A DNA stretch of 64,000 nt from Acinetobacter sp. XH1741 (GTDB taxonomy: Bacteria; Pseudomonadota; Gammaproteobacteria; Pseudomonadales; Moraxellaceae). Of the stretch, positions 1 to 7,665 are shown in pieces (positions within the stretch are counted from its first letter, which is position 1; each line of letters opens with the position of its first letter). Under the pieces are notes generated by a model. It did no database searches. It was given only the letters and a program-made list of their open reading frames with translations, and had not been told where the DNA came from. The stretch spans positions 868,001 to 932,000 of the forward strand of contig NZ_CP157428.1 in NCBI RefSeq assembly GCF_041021895.1. Reading direction: 5' to 3'. The position numbers and the translations under genes are program-made.

Positions 1-2
1 GT

Positions 3-245
3 ACTGAGAAAAAAACTCAATTTAAACAGGATCAATCAGACTGGTTTGAGAAACGTGATGTTGAGTGTAAGGTGCTTGCACAGAAAAGTGTTCATGACAT
101 TCCTGAAAAAGATTTAGAAACCTACCAAAAACAATCTGATTACTGGACTGCTGACATGCGTAAGCAAAACCAAGAGATGCAATATACACAGTGCTTTATT
201 CAAAAAACTATAGAGCGAACAGTTTATTTAAATAATTTAAATTAA
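3..245 (+). CDS. 3' end of an unknown gene (5' truncated by window)
   Basis: An open frame enters from the left edge and ends at TAA 243-245, giving about 80 C-terminal residues. The fragment is hydrophilic and rich in Lys, Gln and Asp. It has two cysteines, in DVECKVLA and YTQCFIQ, about 47 residues apart, which would suit a disulfide in an exported protein. I do not recognise the family. A rho-independent terminator follows about 120 bp downstream. The next gene on the same strand is a possible peptidoglycan hydrolase, so a periplasmic partner is conceivable, but nothing here shows that. The frame is sound because it stays open to the window edge and is followed by a terminator. Confidence 0.5.
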   Translation, partial: TEKKTQFKQDQSDWFEKRDVECKVLAQKSVHDIPEKDLETYQKQSDYWTADMRKQNQEMQYTQCFIQKTIERTVYLNNLN

Positions 246-364
246 TCTAAAACTGCTTATAAGTGCCTGGTCAATTGTATTTAAATAAATGTGATTGACC
301 TATTGCGGCTAAGTACTCTGATTTTATAAGAGGAGGTCTTTGCCTCAATATTTCTAGAAAGATT

Positions 365-389
365 AAAGCACCCGAAAGGGTGTTTTTTT
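365..389 (+). terminator. Rho-independent terminator
   Basis: The stem CACCC / GGGTG (369-373 with 378-382) closes a GAAA tetraloop. It is flanked by AAA upstream and a run of seven T downstream. It probably ends the transcript of the partial gene that stops at 245. Confidence 0.8.
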
Positions 390-442
390 ATCAAATAAAA
401 ACGATAAATTCATTTTGTGACTCACTTCACAGTGCTGGCAAT

Positions 443-473
443 TTGTTACAACTATTAAAAGCCAACATATAAT
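443..473 (+). promoter_or_regulatory. Possible sigma70 promoter for the 533 gene
   Basis: A consensus -10 TATAAT lies at 468-473. Upstream, TTGTTA (443-448) is 19 bp away and TTACAA (446-451) is 16 bp away; either could serve as the -35. It lies 60 bp upstream of the ATG at 533. The -10 is good but the -35 is ambiguous. Confidence 0.4.
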
Positions 474-532
474 TTTGCTTCTACAATTGCTCAGTTTTTT
501 CGAAGACTGGTTAGCGCAAGTAGGTTTTTACA

Positions 533-1069
533 ATGGCTCATGCTCATCACGCAGCTCATGCATATGTTCAGCATATTAGATTGAGAAAAGAAGAAAGTGA
601 AAGTTCTCAGGATGATCTAAAAACGAAGACAATGTTAAGCAAAGCATCTTCGGAGTCTAAAAAGCATCATCGATCAGCGTCTAAAAGACATAAATCGGAC
701 GATCAAAACATCGATTTACATAAGTTCTCAAGCAAACTTGAAAGTATGTCAGCAAGACATAGCAAAGAGAAATGCGCGAAAAATATTCGTATCGCTTTAC
801 AAGCCGCAGGCGCAGATGTATCTAAACATCCGGTAGCCGCATCTGACTGGGGGCATACTCTGGAAAAGAATGGCTATAAGAAAATTAAACCAGCGTTTAG
901 TCGCCCTCAAGAAGGCGATATCTACATTATTGAGCGTACCAGTGGCCACACCTACGGGCATATTGCTGGTTATACAGGAAATGGCTGGTTCTCAGATTTC
1001 CGTCAAAAAACTTATGCCGTGTATAAAGAAAAAGACGTGAAGTATAGTTACTATCGCCTCGATTCTTAA
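533..1069 (+). CDS. Basic protein with possible NlpC/P60- or CHAP-like C-terminal domain
   Basis: The protein has 178 residues. Residues 1-75 are rich in His, Lys and Ser and look disordered. Residues 78-178 look like one compact domain. It has a Cys at an expected helix start (C81 in EKCAKNIRIAL), then GDIYIIE (about 128-134), then a GHTYGHIAGYTG segment with H139 and H143, and finally a SDFRQ stretch. A Cys helix followed by a GHIA strand is the layout of papain-like peptidoglycan amidases (NlpC/P60, CHAP, and some type VI secretion amidase effectors). I infer a cell-wall hydrolase, possibly a secreted toxin. There is no signal peptide, so export would need another route. No immunity gene is evident next door. 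The fold is inferred from motif order only and the exact family is not identified. Confidence 0.5.
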   Translation: MAHAHHAAHAYVQHIRLRKEESESSQDDLKTKTMLSKASSESKKHHRSASKRHKSDDQNIDLHKFSSKLESMSARHSKEKCAKNIRIALQAAGADVSKHPVAASDWGHTLEKNGYKKIKPAFSRPQEGDIYIIERTSGHTYGHIAGYTGNGWFSDFRQKTYAVYKEKDVKYSYYRLDS

Positions 1070-1070
1070 G

Positions 1071-1100
1071 GTAGTACGACACACTTTGTCGGACTACTTT
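1071..1100 (+). terminator. Hairpin terminator after the 533 gene
   Basis: The arms GTAGTACGACA (1071-1081) and TGTCGGACTAC (1087-1097) pair with one mismatch around a 5-nt loop. They start 1 nt after the stop codon. Only TTTG follows, so the T-tract is weak. Confidence 0.55.
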
Positions 1101-1193
1101 GTTATCGCTTTTCAAATTTAGGTTCAGGCACAGTAAAGCACTTGAAAAGTAAGGATGAAAACATCACATTAGGTATTCAGTATTAAGCCATGC

Positions 1194-3002
1194 ATGCCAA
1201 TAGTGAATCAAAACGCTCGTCCTCATATTGAAAAAATTTTAGCCCATATGACCCAGCTTCCAGGCGTTTATAAAATGCTCGGGAAAGATGGTGAATTGTT
1301 GTATGTCGGCAAAGCGAAAAACCTAAAAAATCGGGTGTCGAGTTATTTTGTTAAAACGATTGAGCATCCTAAAACTCAAGCTTTAGTTGCGCGAATTTAT
1401 GATATTGAAACGCTCGTCACGCGTTCAGAAACGGAAGCGCTACTTTTAGAACAAAACTTAATTAAACAACATCGTCCGCCCTATAACATTATGTTGCGAG
1501 ACGACAAGTCGTATGTCTATATCTTTGTGTCGGCCGATAAACCTTATCCACGAATAGCCAGTGGGCGTGGAAAGGGTAAACATCAAATTGGTAAATTCTT
1601 TGGGCCTTATCCAAGCGCTTATAGTGCGCGAGATACTTTACTGGTTTTACAAAAACTTTTTAATGTGCGCCAGTGTGAAAATAGTTACTTCTCACAGCGC
1701 AAACGTCCATGTTTGCAATATCAAATCAAGCGTTGTTCTGCGCCGTGTGTAGGTTTGGTCTCACCTGAAGATTATAAAGAAGATGTAAATAACAGTATTC
1801 GGTTCTTACAAGGTGACACGAAAGAACTGAATCAAGAGCTGATTGCAAAAATGGAGCAAGCAGCGGCAGAGCTTGAATTTGAAAAAGCAGTTTTTTATAG
1901 AGACAGATTATCTTTACTTCGTGAAGTACAAGCACAACAAGCTGTTTTTAAAGTGAAAGGTGAGGCTGATATTCTGGCGATTGCCTATCAGGCTGGCGTG
2001 ACATGTGTACAGATTATGCATGTGCGTAATGGACGCATGCTCGGCGGAAAAAGTTATTTTCCCGATATGTTGGGTGATGACTTGGGTCAAATGCTAAGTG
2101 ACTTTATGGCAAACTTTTACTTTCAGGTTGCCGATGAAGTACCAAACGAACTGATTGTAAATACAGCTTTGCCTGACCGTAAAGAGTTGGAAGAAGCGTT
2201 AGCACAACAGTTTGATAAAAAGGTTCAGATTAAGAGCAGTGTACGGGAAACACGTGCTGAATGGTTAGAGCTGGCTGAAATGAATGTTCAGCATGCGATT
2301 AAGGGGCAGCTAAGTAACCATTTAGAACTGAATGAACGTTTTCATCAGCTTGAGCAAGTGGTTGGACGCCCAGTCGATCGTATCGAATGTTTTGATATTA
2401 GTCATACCATGGGCGAAGCGCCAATCGCATCATGTGTGGTATTTGACCAAGGCGGCGCACGTAAACGCGATTACCGCCAGTTTGCCATTCAGGATATTAC
2501 CGCTGGTGATGACTACGCTGCCATGCGACAGGCCTTAACTCGTCGTTATAAAAAGGCTATGCTGCCTGATTTGCTGCTCATTGACGGTGGTAAAGGTCAA
2601 CTTCATATGGCAATGGAAGTAATGCAAGAGCTTGGTCTTGATGCTTTCATGATTGGTGTTTCAAAGGGTGAAGGGCGTAAACCGGGGCTGGAAACGCTTC
2701 ATTTTACAGACGGCACAAAAATCCAGTTGCCTGAAGATAATAAGGCTCTACATTTGATTCAGCAGGTGCGTGATGAAGCTCACCGTTTTGCGATCACTAA
2801 ACATCGTGCTAAGCGTGACAAACGCCGTAGCACTTCAGTTTTAGAGGCAATTCCGGGTCTAGGGCCAAAACGCCGCCGCGATTTATTGACACATTTTGGA
2901 GGTATTCAAGGCGTGTTAAAAGCATCGGAAAAAGAATTGACTGTGGTCCCGGGGCTAGGTGACGTCATGGCAAGAACGATTTATAAAATTCTACATGAGT
3001 AG
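1194..3002 (+). CDS. uvrC: UvrABC system protein C (excinuclease subunit)
   Basis: This is the dual-incision nuclease of nucleotide excision repair, recruited by UvrB-DNA. It has 602 residues, a normal family length. The N-terminal GIY-YIG domain shows G24-V-Y26 and Y37-V-G39, the latter in [15 protein letters not shown] motif for UvrB contact follows at about 215-235 ([13 protein letters not shown]). Next come the UvrC homology/RNase H-like endonuclease region, with FDISH and LLIDGGKGQ, and paired helix-hairpin-helix motifs at the C-terminus (IPGLGPKRR and VPGLGDVMA). The ATG at 1194 is used. An internal Met just before LPGVYK (residue 19) is a possible shorter start. It appears to be transcribed alone. 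Confidence 0.97.
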   Translation: MPIVNQNARPHIEKILAHMTQLPGVYKMLGKDGELLYVGKAKNLKNRVSSYFVKTIEHPKTQALVARIYDIETLVTRSETEALLLEQNLIKQHRPPYNIMLRDDKSYVYIFVSADKPYPRIASGRGKGKHQIGKFFGPYPSAYSARDTLLVLQKLFNVRQCENSYFSQRKRPCLQYQIKRCSAPCVGLVSPEDYKEDVNNSIRFLQGDTKELNQELIAKMEQAAAELEFEKAVFYRDRLSLLREVQAQQAVFKVKGEADILAIAYQAGVTCVQIMHVRNGRMLGGKSYFPDMLGDDLGQMLSDFMANFYFQVADEVPNELIVNTALPDRKELEEALAQQFDKKVQIKSSVRETRAEWLELAEMNVQHAIKGQLSNHLELNERFHQLEQVVGRPVDRIECFDISHTMGEAPIASCVVFDQGGARKRDYRQFAIQDITAGDDYAAMRQALTRRYKKAMLPDLLLIDGGKGQLHMAMEVMQELGLDAFMIGVSKGEGRKPGLETLHFTDGTKIQLPEDNKALHLIQQVRDEAHRFAITKHRAKRDKRRSTSVLEAIPGLGPKRRRDLLTHFGGIQGVLKASEKELTVVPGLGDVMARTIYKILHE

Positions 3003-3048
3003 ACGGTGTCCAAAAAGTGACTGACAAAAGCGCTCGTTAATTAATAGC

Positions 3049-3062
3049 TGAATGATCATTCA
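3049..3062. promoter_or_regulatory. Perfect 14-bp palindrome, candidate TetR-family operator
   Basis: TGAATGATCATTCA is a perfect palindrome located 59 bp upstream of the thioesterase ATG, in the only gap between uvrC and that gene. Its form resembles operators of TetR-family fatty-acid regulators (TGAAC-n-GTTCA type). No regulator gene is adjacent. The role is inferred. Confidence 0.5.
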
Positions 3063-3121
3063 CATAACAGCCAAAATGATGAAAGATGGCACTTGGTCAC
3101 GTATATGATTTAGGGAATTGA

Positions 3122-3916
3122 ATGTCATTACTACAACTATTTGAAGATGTAAAACAACACGAAGAAATTGAAATTCCCGAAGGATGGTTACAGGGACGCA
3201 CAGTGTTTGGAGGGCTTGTTGCCGGGTTGTTGATGCAAAAGGCATGTTCAAATATTCAAGATCCAGACAAGAGATTATTAAGTTGTAGTGTTACTTTTGT
3301 GGGGCCGGTACAGCAGGGTGCTGCTCGATTGACGATTGAGATTTTAAGAGAGGGGAAATCGGTCACTACGCTTGAAGCTCGGTTATGGCAAGATGGCGCA
3401 GTCCAAACCATTTTGGTTGCAAGTTTTGGGGTGTCTCGTACATCGAGTATTGATGTAAAACAAGAGCCAGTTGTTCCACTCTATGCACAGCCCGAAAATT
3501 TAAAGACGATACCTTTTTCGAAACATATGCCTGAATGCTTTCAGCATTTTGATGTCTGTTGGGCTGAGGGAAATTATCCGGTGACGGCAAGTGAACAACC
3601 AGACTTTGGGGGCTGGTCACGGTTCTCACCCCGGCAGTATGAAAATCGTCAAATGACAGTGCCTGATTTAGTTGTGCTTATGGATATTTGGCCGCCGGGT
3701 GTGTTGCCGATGTTTAAACAGGTAGCTCCTGCCAGTTCTTTGACGTGGCATATTACTTATGTGCATCCAATTCAGCACCAGTTATGTGATTGGTTTAAAT
3801 ATAAAGTTGTCACTGAGTATGCTGGTGAAGGTTATTCAACAGAATATGCCTATCTTTGGGATCAAAATGATCATTTAATTGCGATCTTGCGGCAAACTGT
3901 TACCGTATTTACCTAA
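3122..3916 (+). CDS. Acyl-CoA thioesterase, double hot-dog fold
   Basis: This 264-residue protein matches the two-hot-dog thioesterase family (TesB-like), which hydrolyses acyl-CoA to free acid and CoA. The N-terminal half contains RTVFGGLVAGLLMQKA, the usual first hot-dog helix, followed by strands (LLSCSVTFVGPVQQGAARLTI). The C-terminal half has VVLMDIWPPG and SLTWHITYVHP, the second hot-dog helix and strand. The length is typical. Substrate chain length cannot be read from sequence. A perfect palindrome 59 bp upstream suggests repression by a fatty-acid-responsive regulator. It stands alone between uvrC and pgsA. Confidence 0.8.
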   Translation: MSLLQLFEDVKQHEEIEIPEGWLQGRTVFGGLVAGLLMQKACSNIQDPDKRLLSCSVTFVGPVQQGAARLTIEILREGKSVTTLEARLWQDGAVQTILVASFGVSRTSSIDVKQEPVVPLYAQPENLKTIPFSKHMPECFQHFDVCWAEGNYPVTASEQPDFGGWSRFSPRQYENRQMTVPDLVVLMDIWPPGVLPMFKQVAPASSLTWHITYVHPIQHQLCDWFKYKVVTEYAGEGYSTEYAYLWDQNDHLIAILRQTVTVFT

Positions 3917-4034
3917 GTAATCTACTTCCTCGATGTACATATTTCGTATAAAGTGACTGTTACAGATAGATACAATATTGAAGTATGTGTCTTTGTCTGT
4001 TAAAAGATGCGTGACGACTAAATTGGCGGTGTTT

Positions 4035-4622
4035 ATGACCACAGGGCGAATCCTGAATATCCCAAATATCCTAACTTTGGCGCGTATAGCGCTTATTCCT
4101 GTATTTTTGGTGATTGCATATTGGCCGCCTGCAATAGGTATTGGTGAGCATGTAGGAAGTATGACTCGTCATATTATCTTGACTGCAATTTTTGTGCTGG
4201 CAGCCATAACCGATTGGTTCGATGGTTATTTAGCACGAACTTTAAATCAGACTTCAGCATTTGGCCGTTTCCTAGACCCAGTTGCAGATAAACTTATGGT
4301 GGCAGCCGCACTTATTGTATTAGTGCAGTGGAAACCTACCATTGCAATGGCTTTTGCAGCAATTGTAATTATTTCTCGAGAAATTACTGTTTCTGCTTTA
4401 CGTGAGTGGATGGCAGAACTCGGCGCACGAACCAATGTGGCTGTGTCAACTGTAGGTAAATACAAAACAGCATTTCAAATGATTGCGATTAGTGTTTTTC
4501 TATTAAATTGGCAACCTTTAGAAATGCTGGCATATGCTTTGTTATATACCGCTGTTATTCTTACTTTGTGGTCAATGTTTATTTATTTAAAAGCAGCTTG
4601 GCCATATCTAAAGCAGCCATAA
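4035..4622 (+). CDS. pgsA: CDP-diacylglycerol--glycerol-3-phosphate 3-phosphatidyltransferase
   Basis: This inner-membrane enzyme makes phosphatidylglycerol phosphate, the committed step to phosphatidylglycerol and cardiolipin. The CDP-alcohol phosphatidyltransferase signature D-G-x2-A-R-x8-G-x3-D-x3-D is intact (DGYLAR ... GRFLDPVAD). Several hydrophobic helices flank it. The frame is open from 3978, but I prefer the ATG at 4035. It begins the conserved MTTGRILNIPNILTLAR N-terminus and has a GGCGGTG ribosome-binding site just upstream. That gives 195 residues, close to E. coli PgsA (182). A strong terminator follows at 4638. Confidence 0.93.
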   Translation: MTTGRILNIPNILTLARIALIPVFLVIAYWPPAIGIGEHVGSMTRHIILTAIFVLAAITDWFDGYLARTLNQTSAFGRFLDPVADKLMVAAALIVLVQWKPTIAMAFAAIVIISREITVSALREWMAELGARTNVAVSTVGKYKTAFQMIAISVFLLNWQPLEMLAYALLYTAVILTLWSMFIYLKAAWPYLKQP

Positions 4623-4637
4623 ATCTAATTATGTTGA

Positions 4638-4669
4638 TAAAAGCCTTTCCTCGATGAAAGGCTTTTTTA
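4638..4669 (+). terminator. Rho-independent terminator after pgsA
   Basis: The arms AAAAGCCTTTC and GAAAGGCTTTT enclose a short loop and are followed by a T-tract. It starts 16 bp after the pgsA stop. Confidence 0.88.
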
Positions 4670-4745
4670 TTGCAAAGTGCAAGAATCGGGTCGTCATCAT
4701 GTCTTGGCTACTTTAAAGTAAGATTGAGTACTAAGGAGGTGACAG

Positions 4746-5600
4746 ATGCAAATGCTTTCTTCTCGGCAATTTGCTGTGATTGCCACAATCATTGAATATT
4801 TATATGAACATCTAGACCAGCAGCCAAGTCTGGAAGATGTCGCTGTCTATATGAATTTAAGTCCGAGTTATATTCAACGGCAGTTTCAAGAATGGGTGGG
4901 TGTTAGCCCTAAAAAATTTGTGCAATATATGAGTTTGCAGCAGGCAAAATATTATTTGATGCAGCAACATAGTTTGTTGGACACTGCCTTAAATACTGGA
5001 CTGTCAGGGACAGGTCGTTTACACGATTTGTTTATTCAACTTGAAGGTATGACCCCAGGTGAATATAAACAGCAAGGTGATGGCGTTATTCTTAATTACT
5101 CAGTTGAAACGAGCCCATTTGGTGACTTGTTGGTGGTGAGTAGTGACAAAGGAATTTGCTCTATTCGCTTTATCGATCATCGTGAGAATATTGAAGAAAT
5201 CGTAAAACAACACTTTCCAAAAGCCCATTTAAAAAATAACTCACCAATTTGGCATCAACAAATTGCAGAGTGGTTTGAACAAGATTTTTCGGAACACTTA
5301 CAACAAAAGCTTCCACTTAATCTTGCGGGGACTCCATTTCAGTTACAAGTATGGGAAGCGTTGCTGACGATTCCCGAAGGACAGTTACGAACCTATCAGG
5401 ATATTGCCGAACAGATTGGCAAGCCAAAAGCAGTAAGAGCAGTGGCTACTGCAATTGGGCAAAACCCAATCGCGTATTTAATACCCTGTCATCGGGTCAT
5501 TCGTGCAACGGGTATGGTCGGTGAATACCATTGGCAAAAAGGGCGTAAACTGGCATTGTTAGCTTGGGAGATGGCTAAGCAACAAGGTGAGATTGCATGA
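4746..5600 (+). CDS. AraC-type HTH fused to O6-methylguanine-DNA methyltransferase (Ada-like)
   Basis: This 284-residue protein has an AraC-type helix-turn-helix domain (about residues 10-100, with SPSYIQRQFQEWVGVSPKKF). It is followed by a methyltransferase domain (about 115-280) with the active-site motif PCHRV and acceptor C248. It removes alkyl groups from O6-alkylguanine by suicide transfer. Unlike E. coli Ada it lacks the N-terminal zinc domain that takes methyl groups from phosphotriesters, so the usual activation switch is missing. A strong AAGGAGGTG ribosome-binding site precedes ATG 4746. The stop overlaps the alkB start by 4 nt (ATGA), so the two form one repair operon. How the HTH is switched is unknown. 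Confidence 0.92.
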   Translation: MQMLSSRQFAVIATIIEYLYEHLDQQPSLEDVAVYMNLSPSYIQRQFQEWVGVSPKKFVQYMSLQQAKYYLMQQHSLLDTALNTGLSGTGRLHDLFIQLEGMTPGEYKQQGDGVILNYSVETSPFGDLLVVSSDKGICSIRFIDHRENIEEIVKQHFPKAHLKNNSPIWHQQIAEWFEQDFSEHLQQKLPLNLAGTPFQLQVWEALLTIPEGQLRTYQDIAEQIGKPKAVRAVATAIGQNPIAYLIPCHRVIRATGMVGEYHWQKGRKLALLAWEMAKQQGEIA

Positions 5601-6208
5601 CACTAGATTTATTTTCTCCGGAACCTTGTGCAAATCTGTTGCCGTATGAGGGCGAGGTGCAAGATTATGGCTGCATTTTAAGTGCTGAGGACGCTGAAAA
5701 ATATTTTCACTATCTGTATAAGCATCTGGCATGGCGGCATGATGAAGCGAAGCTATACGGTCAGCATTTTATTACCCCACGAAAAGTCGCATGGTATGGG
5801 GATGAACATTATCGCTATAAATATTCTGGTGTATATCGTGATTCTTTGCCATGGGATAGAGCGCTTGCCAAGCTAAAACAACAGGTAGAAGAAATACTTT
5901 CAGAAAAATTTAATTCCTGTTTAGCAAATCTGTATGAAGATGGGACGCAAGGAATGGCTTGGCATAGTGATTCGGATGTATCTTTGGCAAAAACCACAAC
6001 CATTGCTTCTTTAAGTTTCGGAGCTACCCGAAAATTTTCTTTTAGACATATTCAAACGAAAGAGAAAGTTGAACTCCTGTTACAACCGGGGCAGCTGATT
6101 GTGATGCGCGGTGAAACTCAGCAACATTGGCAACATCGATTAAATCGTTCAACAAAGATTTTACAACCGCGTATTAATCTAACTTTCCGTCAATTCAAGT
6201 TTTCATAA
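5597..6208 (+). CDS. alkB: AlkB-type 2-oxoglutarate/Fe(II) dioxygenase, DNA repair
   Basis: This enzyme oxidatively demethylates 1-methyladenine and 3-methylcytosine. It has 203 residues. The iron ligands are visible as H123 and D125 (WHSDSD) and H180 (QQHWQHRL). The 2-oxoglutarate-binding arginines R192 and R198 lie in PRINLTFR. The arrangement resembles the ALKBH2/3 subgroup more than E. coli AlkB. The start overlaps the upstream methyltransferase stop (ATGA), so the genes are translationally coupled. Direct alkyl transfer and oxidative dealkylation are thus expressed together, as in the ada-alkB operon of E. coli. Confidence 0.9.
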   Translation: MTLDLFSPEPCANLLPYEGEVQDYGCILSAEDAEKYFHYLYKHLAWRHDEAKLYGQHFITPRKVAWYGDEHYRYKYSGVYRDSLPWDRALAKLKQQVEEILSEKFNSCLANLYEDGTQGMAWHSDSDVSLAKTTTIASLSFGATRKFSFRHIQTKEKVELLLQPGQLIVMRGETQQHWQHRLNRSTKILQPRINLTFRQFKFS

Positions 6209-6227
6209 ATTTTATAAAAATCGGGCA

Positions 6228-6319
6228 AGAAAAAAGCCCATGATGGCAACATGAGCTTATTCCTCTGAGGGAGAGCCTCCTATTGATGAGCTGCTGATAA
6301 AGAATCACCAATAGGCGCT
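6228..6319 (-). ncRNA. Candidate small RNA (about 90 nt), possibly C4-like
   Basis: Read on the minus strand, the RNA would begin near 6319. It forms a 10-bp hairpin (CCTATTGGTG of 6315-6306 with CATCAATAGG of 6288-6279, one G-U pair), then a pyrimidine-rich stretch around 6278-6265. It ends with a terminator stem (6258-6250 with 6242-6234) and a T6 tract (6235-6230). A good promoter lies just upstream, so this is an independent transcript. No open frame fits. The size and layout recall the Acinetobacter small RNAs related to the phage P1/P7 C4 antisense RNA. That match is from memory and not aligned. Confidence 0.65.
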
Positions 6320-6325
6320 AAAATC

Positions 6326-6354
6326 ATAATATGAGAATATTAAGATATATTCAA
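6326..6354 (-). promoter_or_regulatory. Sigma70-type promoter for the small RNA
   Basis: On the minus strand, -35 TTGAAT (6354-6349) is followed by a 17-bp spacer and -10 TATTAT (6331-6326). The predicted start is A at 6319, seven bases on. Spacing is optimal and both hexamers are good. Confidence 0.7.
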
Positions 6355-6398
6355 TGCTTTAAAGTGTAAGAAAACTTTAAATTATCAAAAATCTTGTT

Positions 6399-7172
6399 TT
6401 ATATCTCGCCCTTTTCTGACAGTTCCATAAAGCGCTGCTCAATGAGCGTGGCATTTTCTTGCAGAATTTCGATGAGTTTTTCAATATTGAGAAAATCAAA
6501 TCTGTTCTTTGATGCCACTAGCGTTAAGGCTAGAGGAACTTCTTTACTTGAAAAGCGAACGGGTACAGCAAGGCCTGAAACACTTGGGTCAATCTCACCT
6601 TGTGAGAAATAGAAGCCTTGTTTCTTTATTTTACGCATGCGTTGAATGAAACTTGGCTCATCTTCGGCAAAGCCAGATTGTTTTAATTCCTGATGAAAAC
6701 GTTGATAGTAGTCATGGATGCGTTGTTTGCTTAAATGCGAAACCATCGTTTTTGGAGACGAACCAACATAAATAGGTCGTGGGCAGCCTCGGCCATATGA
6801 CAGTAATTCGGTGTCTTTAAATATTTCATGATGTATGTCAATGCAATAATCATCATTTAAATAAGTGAGTAAACAGCAAAGTTCGGTACGCTCTACAATA
6901 TTGCGCATAAATGGTGTGCTGATTTGGACTAGAGGGTCCGTTGTTCTAGATATATAGTCAAGAACTGCAATTTTTGAGCCTAAGGTATAATCGCCAGAAG
7001 TACCATTAATGCGTTTTAATAGGTCGGCTGATACGAGTTCTTTTAGATAACGGTAGCTAGTCGGTTTAGACAAGCCAAGTTCTTCGCAAATAATATCGAC
7101 ATTAATCACTGGACGTGAAACTGAAAATAGGTCCAGTACGGTTAAAATTTTGCCAAAACTTGAAATTGCCAT
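6399..7172 (-). CDS. IclR-family transcriptional regulator
   Basis: This 257-residue protein has a winged helix-turn-helix at the N-terminus (about 6-65, with CEELGLSKPTSYRYLKEL). A GAF-like IclR effector domain follows (about 80-250), including GRGCPRPIYVGSSPKTMVSHLS. IclR proteins regulate uptake and catabolism genes, often aromatic acids, as dimers. The efflux operon at 7666 is divergently oriented across a 493-bp gap containing several inverted repeats, so it is the natural candidate target. No coding gene follows on the minus strand, only the small RNA. The effector cannot be deduced. Confidence 0.88.
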   Translation of the reverse strand: MAISSFGKILTVLDLFSVSRPVINVDIICEELGLSKPTSYRYLKELVSADLLKRINGTSGDYTLGSKIAVLDYISRTTDPLVQISTPFMRNIVERTELCCLLTYLNDDYCIDIHHEIFKDTELLSYGRGCPRPIYVGSSPKTMVSHLSKQRIHDYYQRFHQELKQSGFAEDEPSFIQRMRKIKKQGFYFSQGEIDPSVSGLAVPVRFSSKEVPLALTLVASKNRFDFLNIEKLIEILQENATLIEQRFMELSEKGEI

Positions 7173-7665
7173 AGTGTCTTGTTCGTATCCTTTAACAGCG
7201 AATCATCTTTGAGTTTTTATAACAGAAAAAAAGAAGGTTTGTCTCAATTCTAAAATAAATGCCTGATTTGAGTATTTTACTCTGACAAAGAGAAAACTTC
7301 TCTTAATCTATACATCATATACGATAATCAAAAAACATATCAAATTATCAAATAGAGATATTTTAGTTGACTAAATCGCTTTATTTTGAAAAAATTGCCA
7401 AACAAAATATCTAATCGAGAAATTGGTCGGTTCCAGATTGATTTCTTGATACCTCTTCTTTCCAGAGTTTGGTCGTTTAAATAGCGCCCAAATTAAAATC
7501 ATCTCGGTACATCATACAGAGATGTGGAAAAATCATTGTATTGAAGGATGCTCTCATATTTCATTTGTTCATAAAGCAAATGACAAAGTCGTGTTGTCTT
7601 TTTAAAAGGCAATTGGGCACTGATGAGCATGCTCCTCAGTTCAAATCTGTATTTGAGATGAGTTC
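7173..7665. promoter_or_regulatory. Divergent regulatory region between IclR gene and efflux operon
   Basis: This is 493 bp with no plausible gene. I see three inverted repeats. TTTAGTTGACTAAA at 7362-7375 is a 14-bp palindrome. TCATTTG / CAAATGA (7561-7567 and 7577-7583) has a 9-bp centre. The third is a 22-bp near-palindrome at 7619-7640 (arms ACTGATGAGCA and TGCTCCTCAGT, one mismatch), which ends 25 bp before the operon ATG. The first is nearer the regulator and the other two nearer the operon. They could be operators. I cannot pick a single convincing promoter. Confidence 0.45.

Noticed and set aside
3978..4034. Longer pgsA start
   Set aside because: The added 19 residues (MKYVSLSVKRC...) are unlike PgsA N-termini, and ATG 4035 has a better ribosome-binding site.
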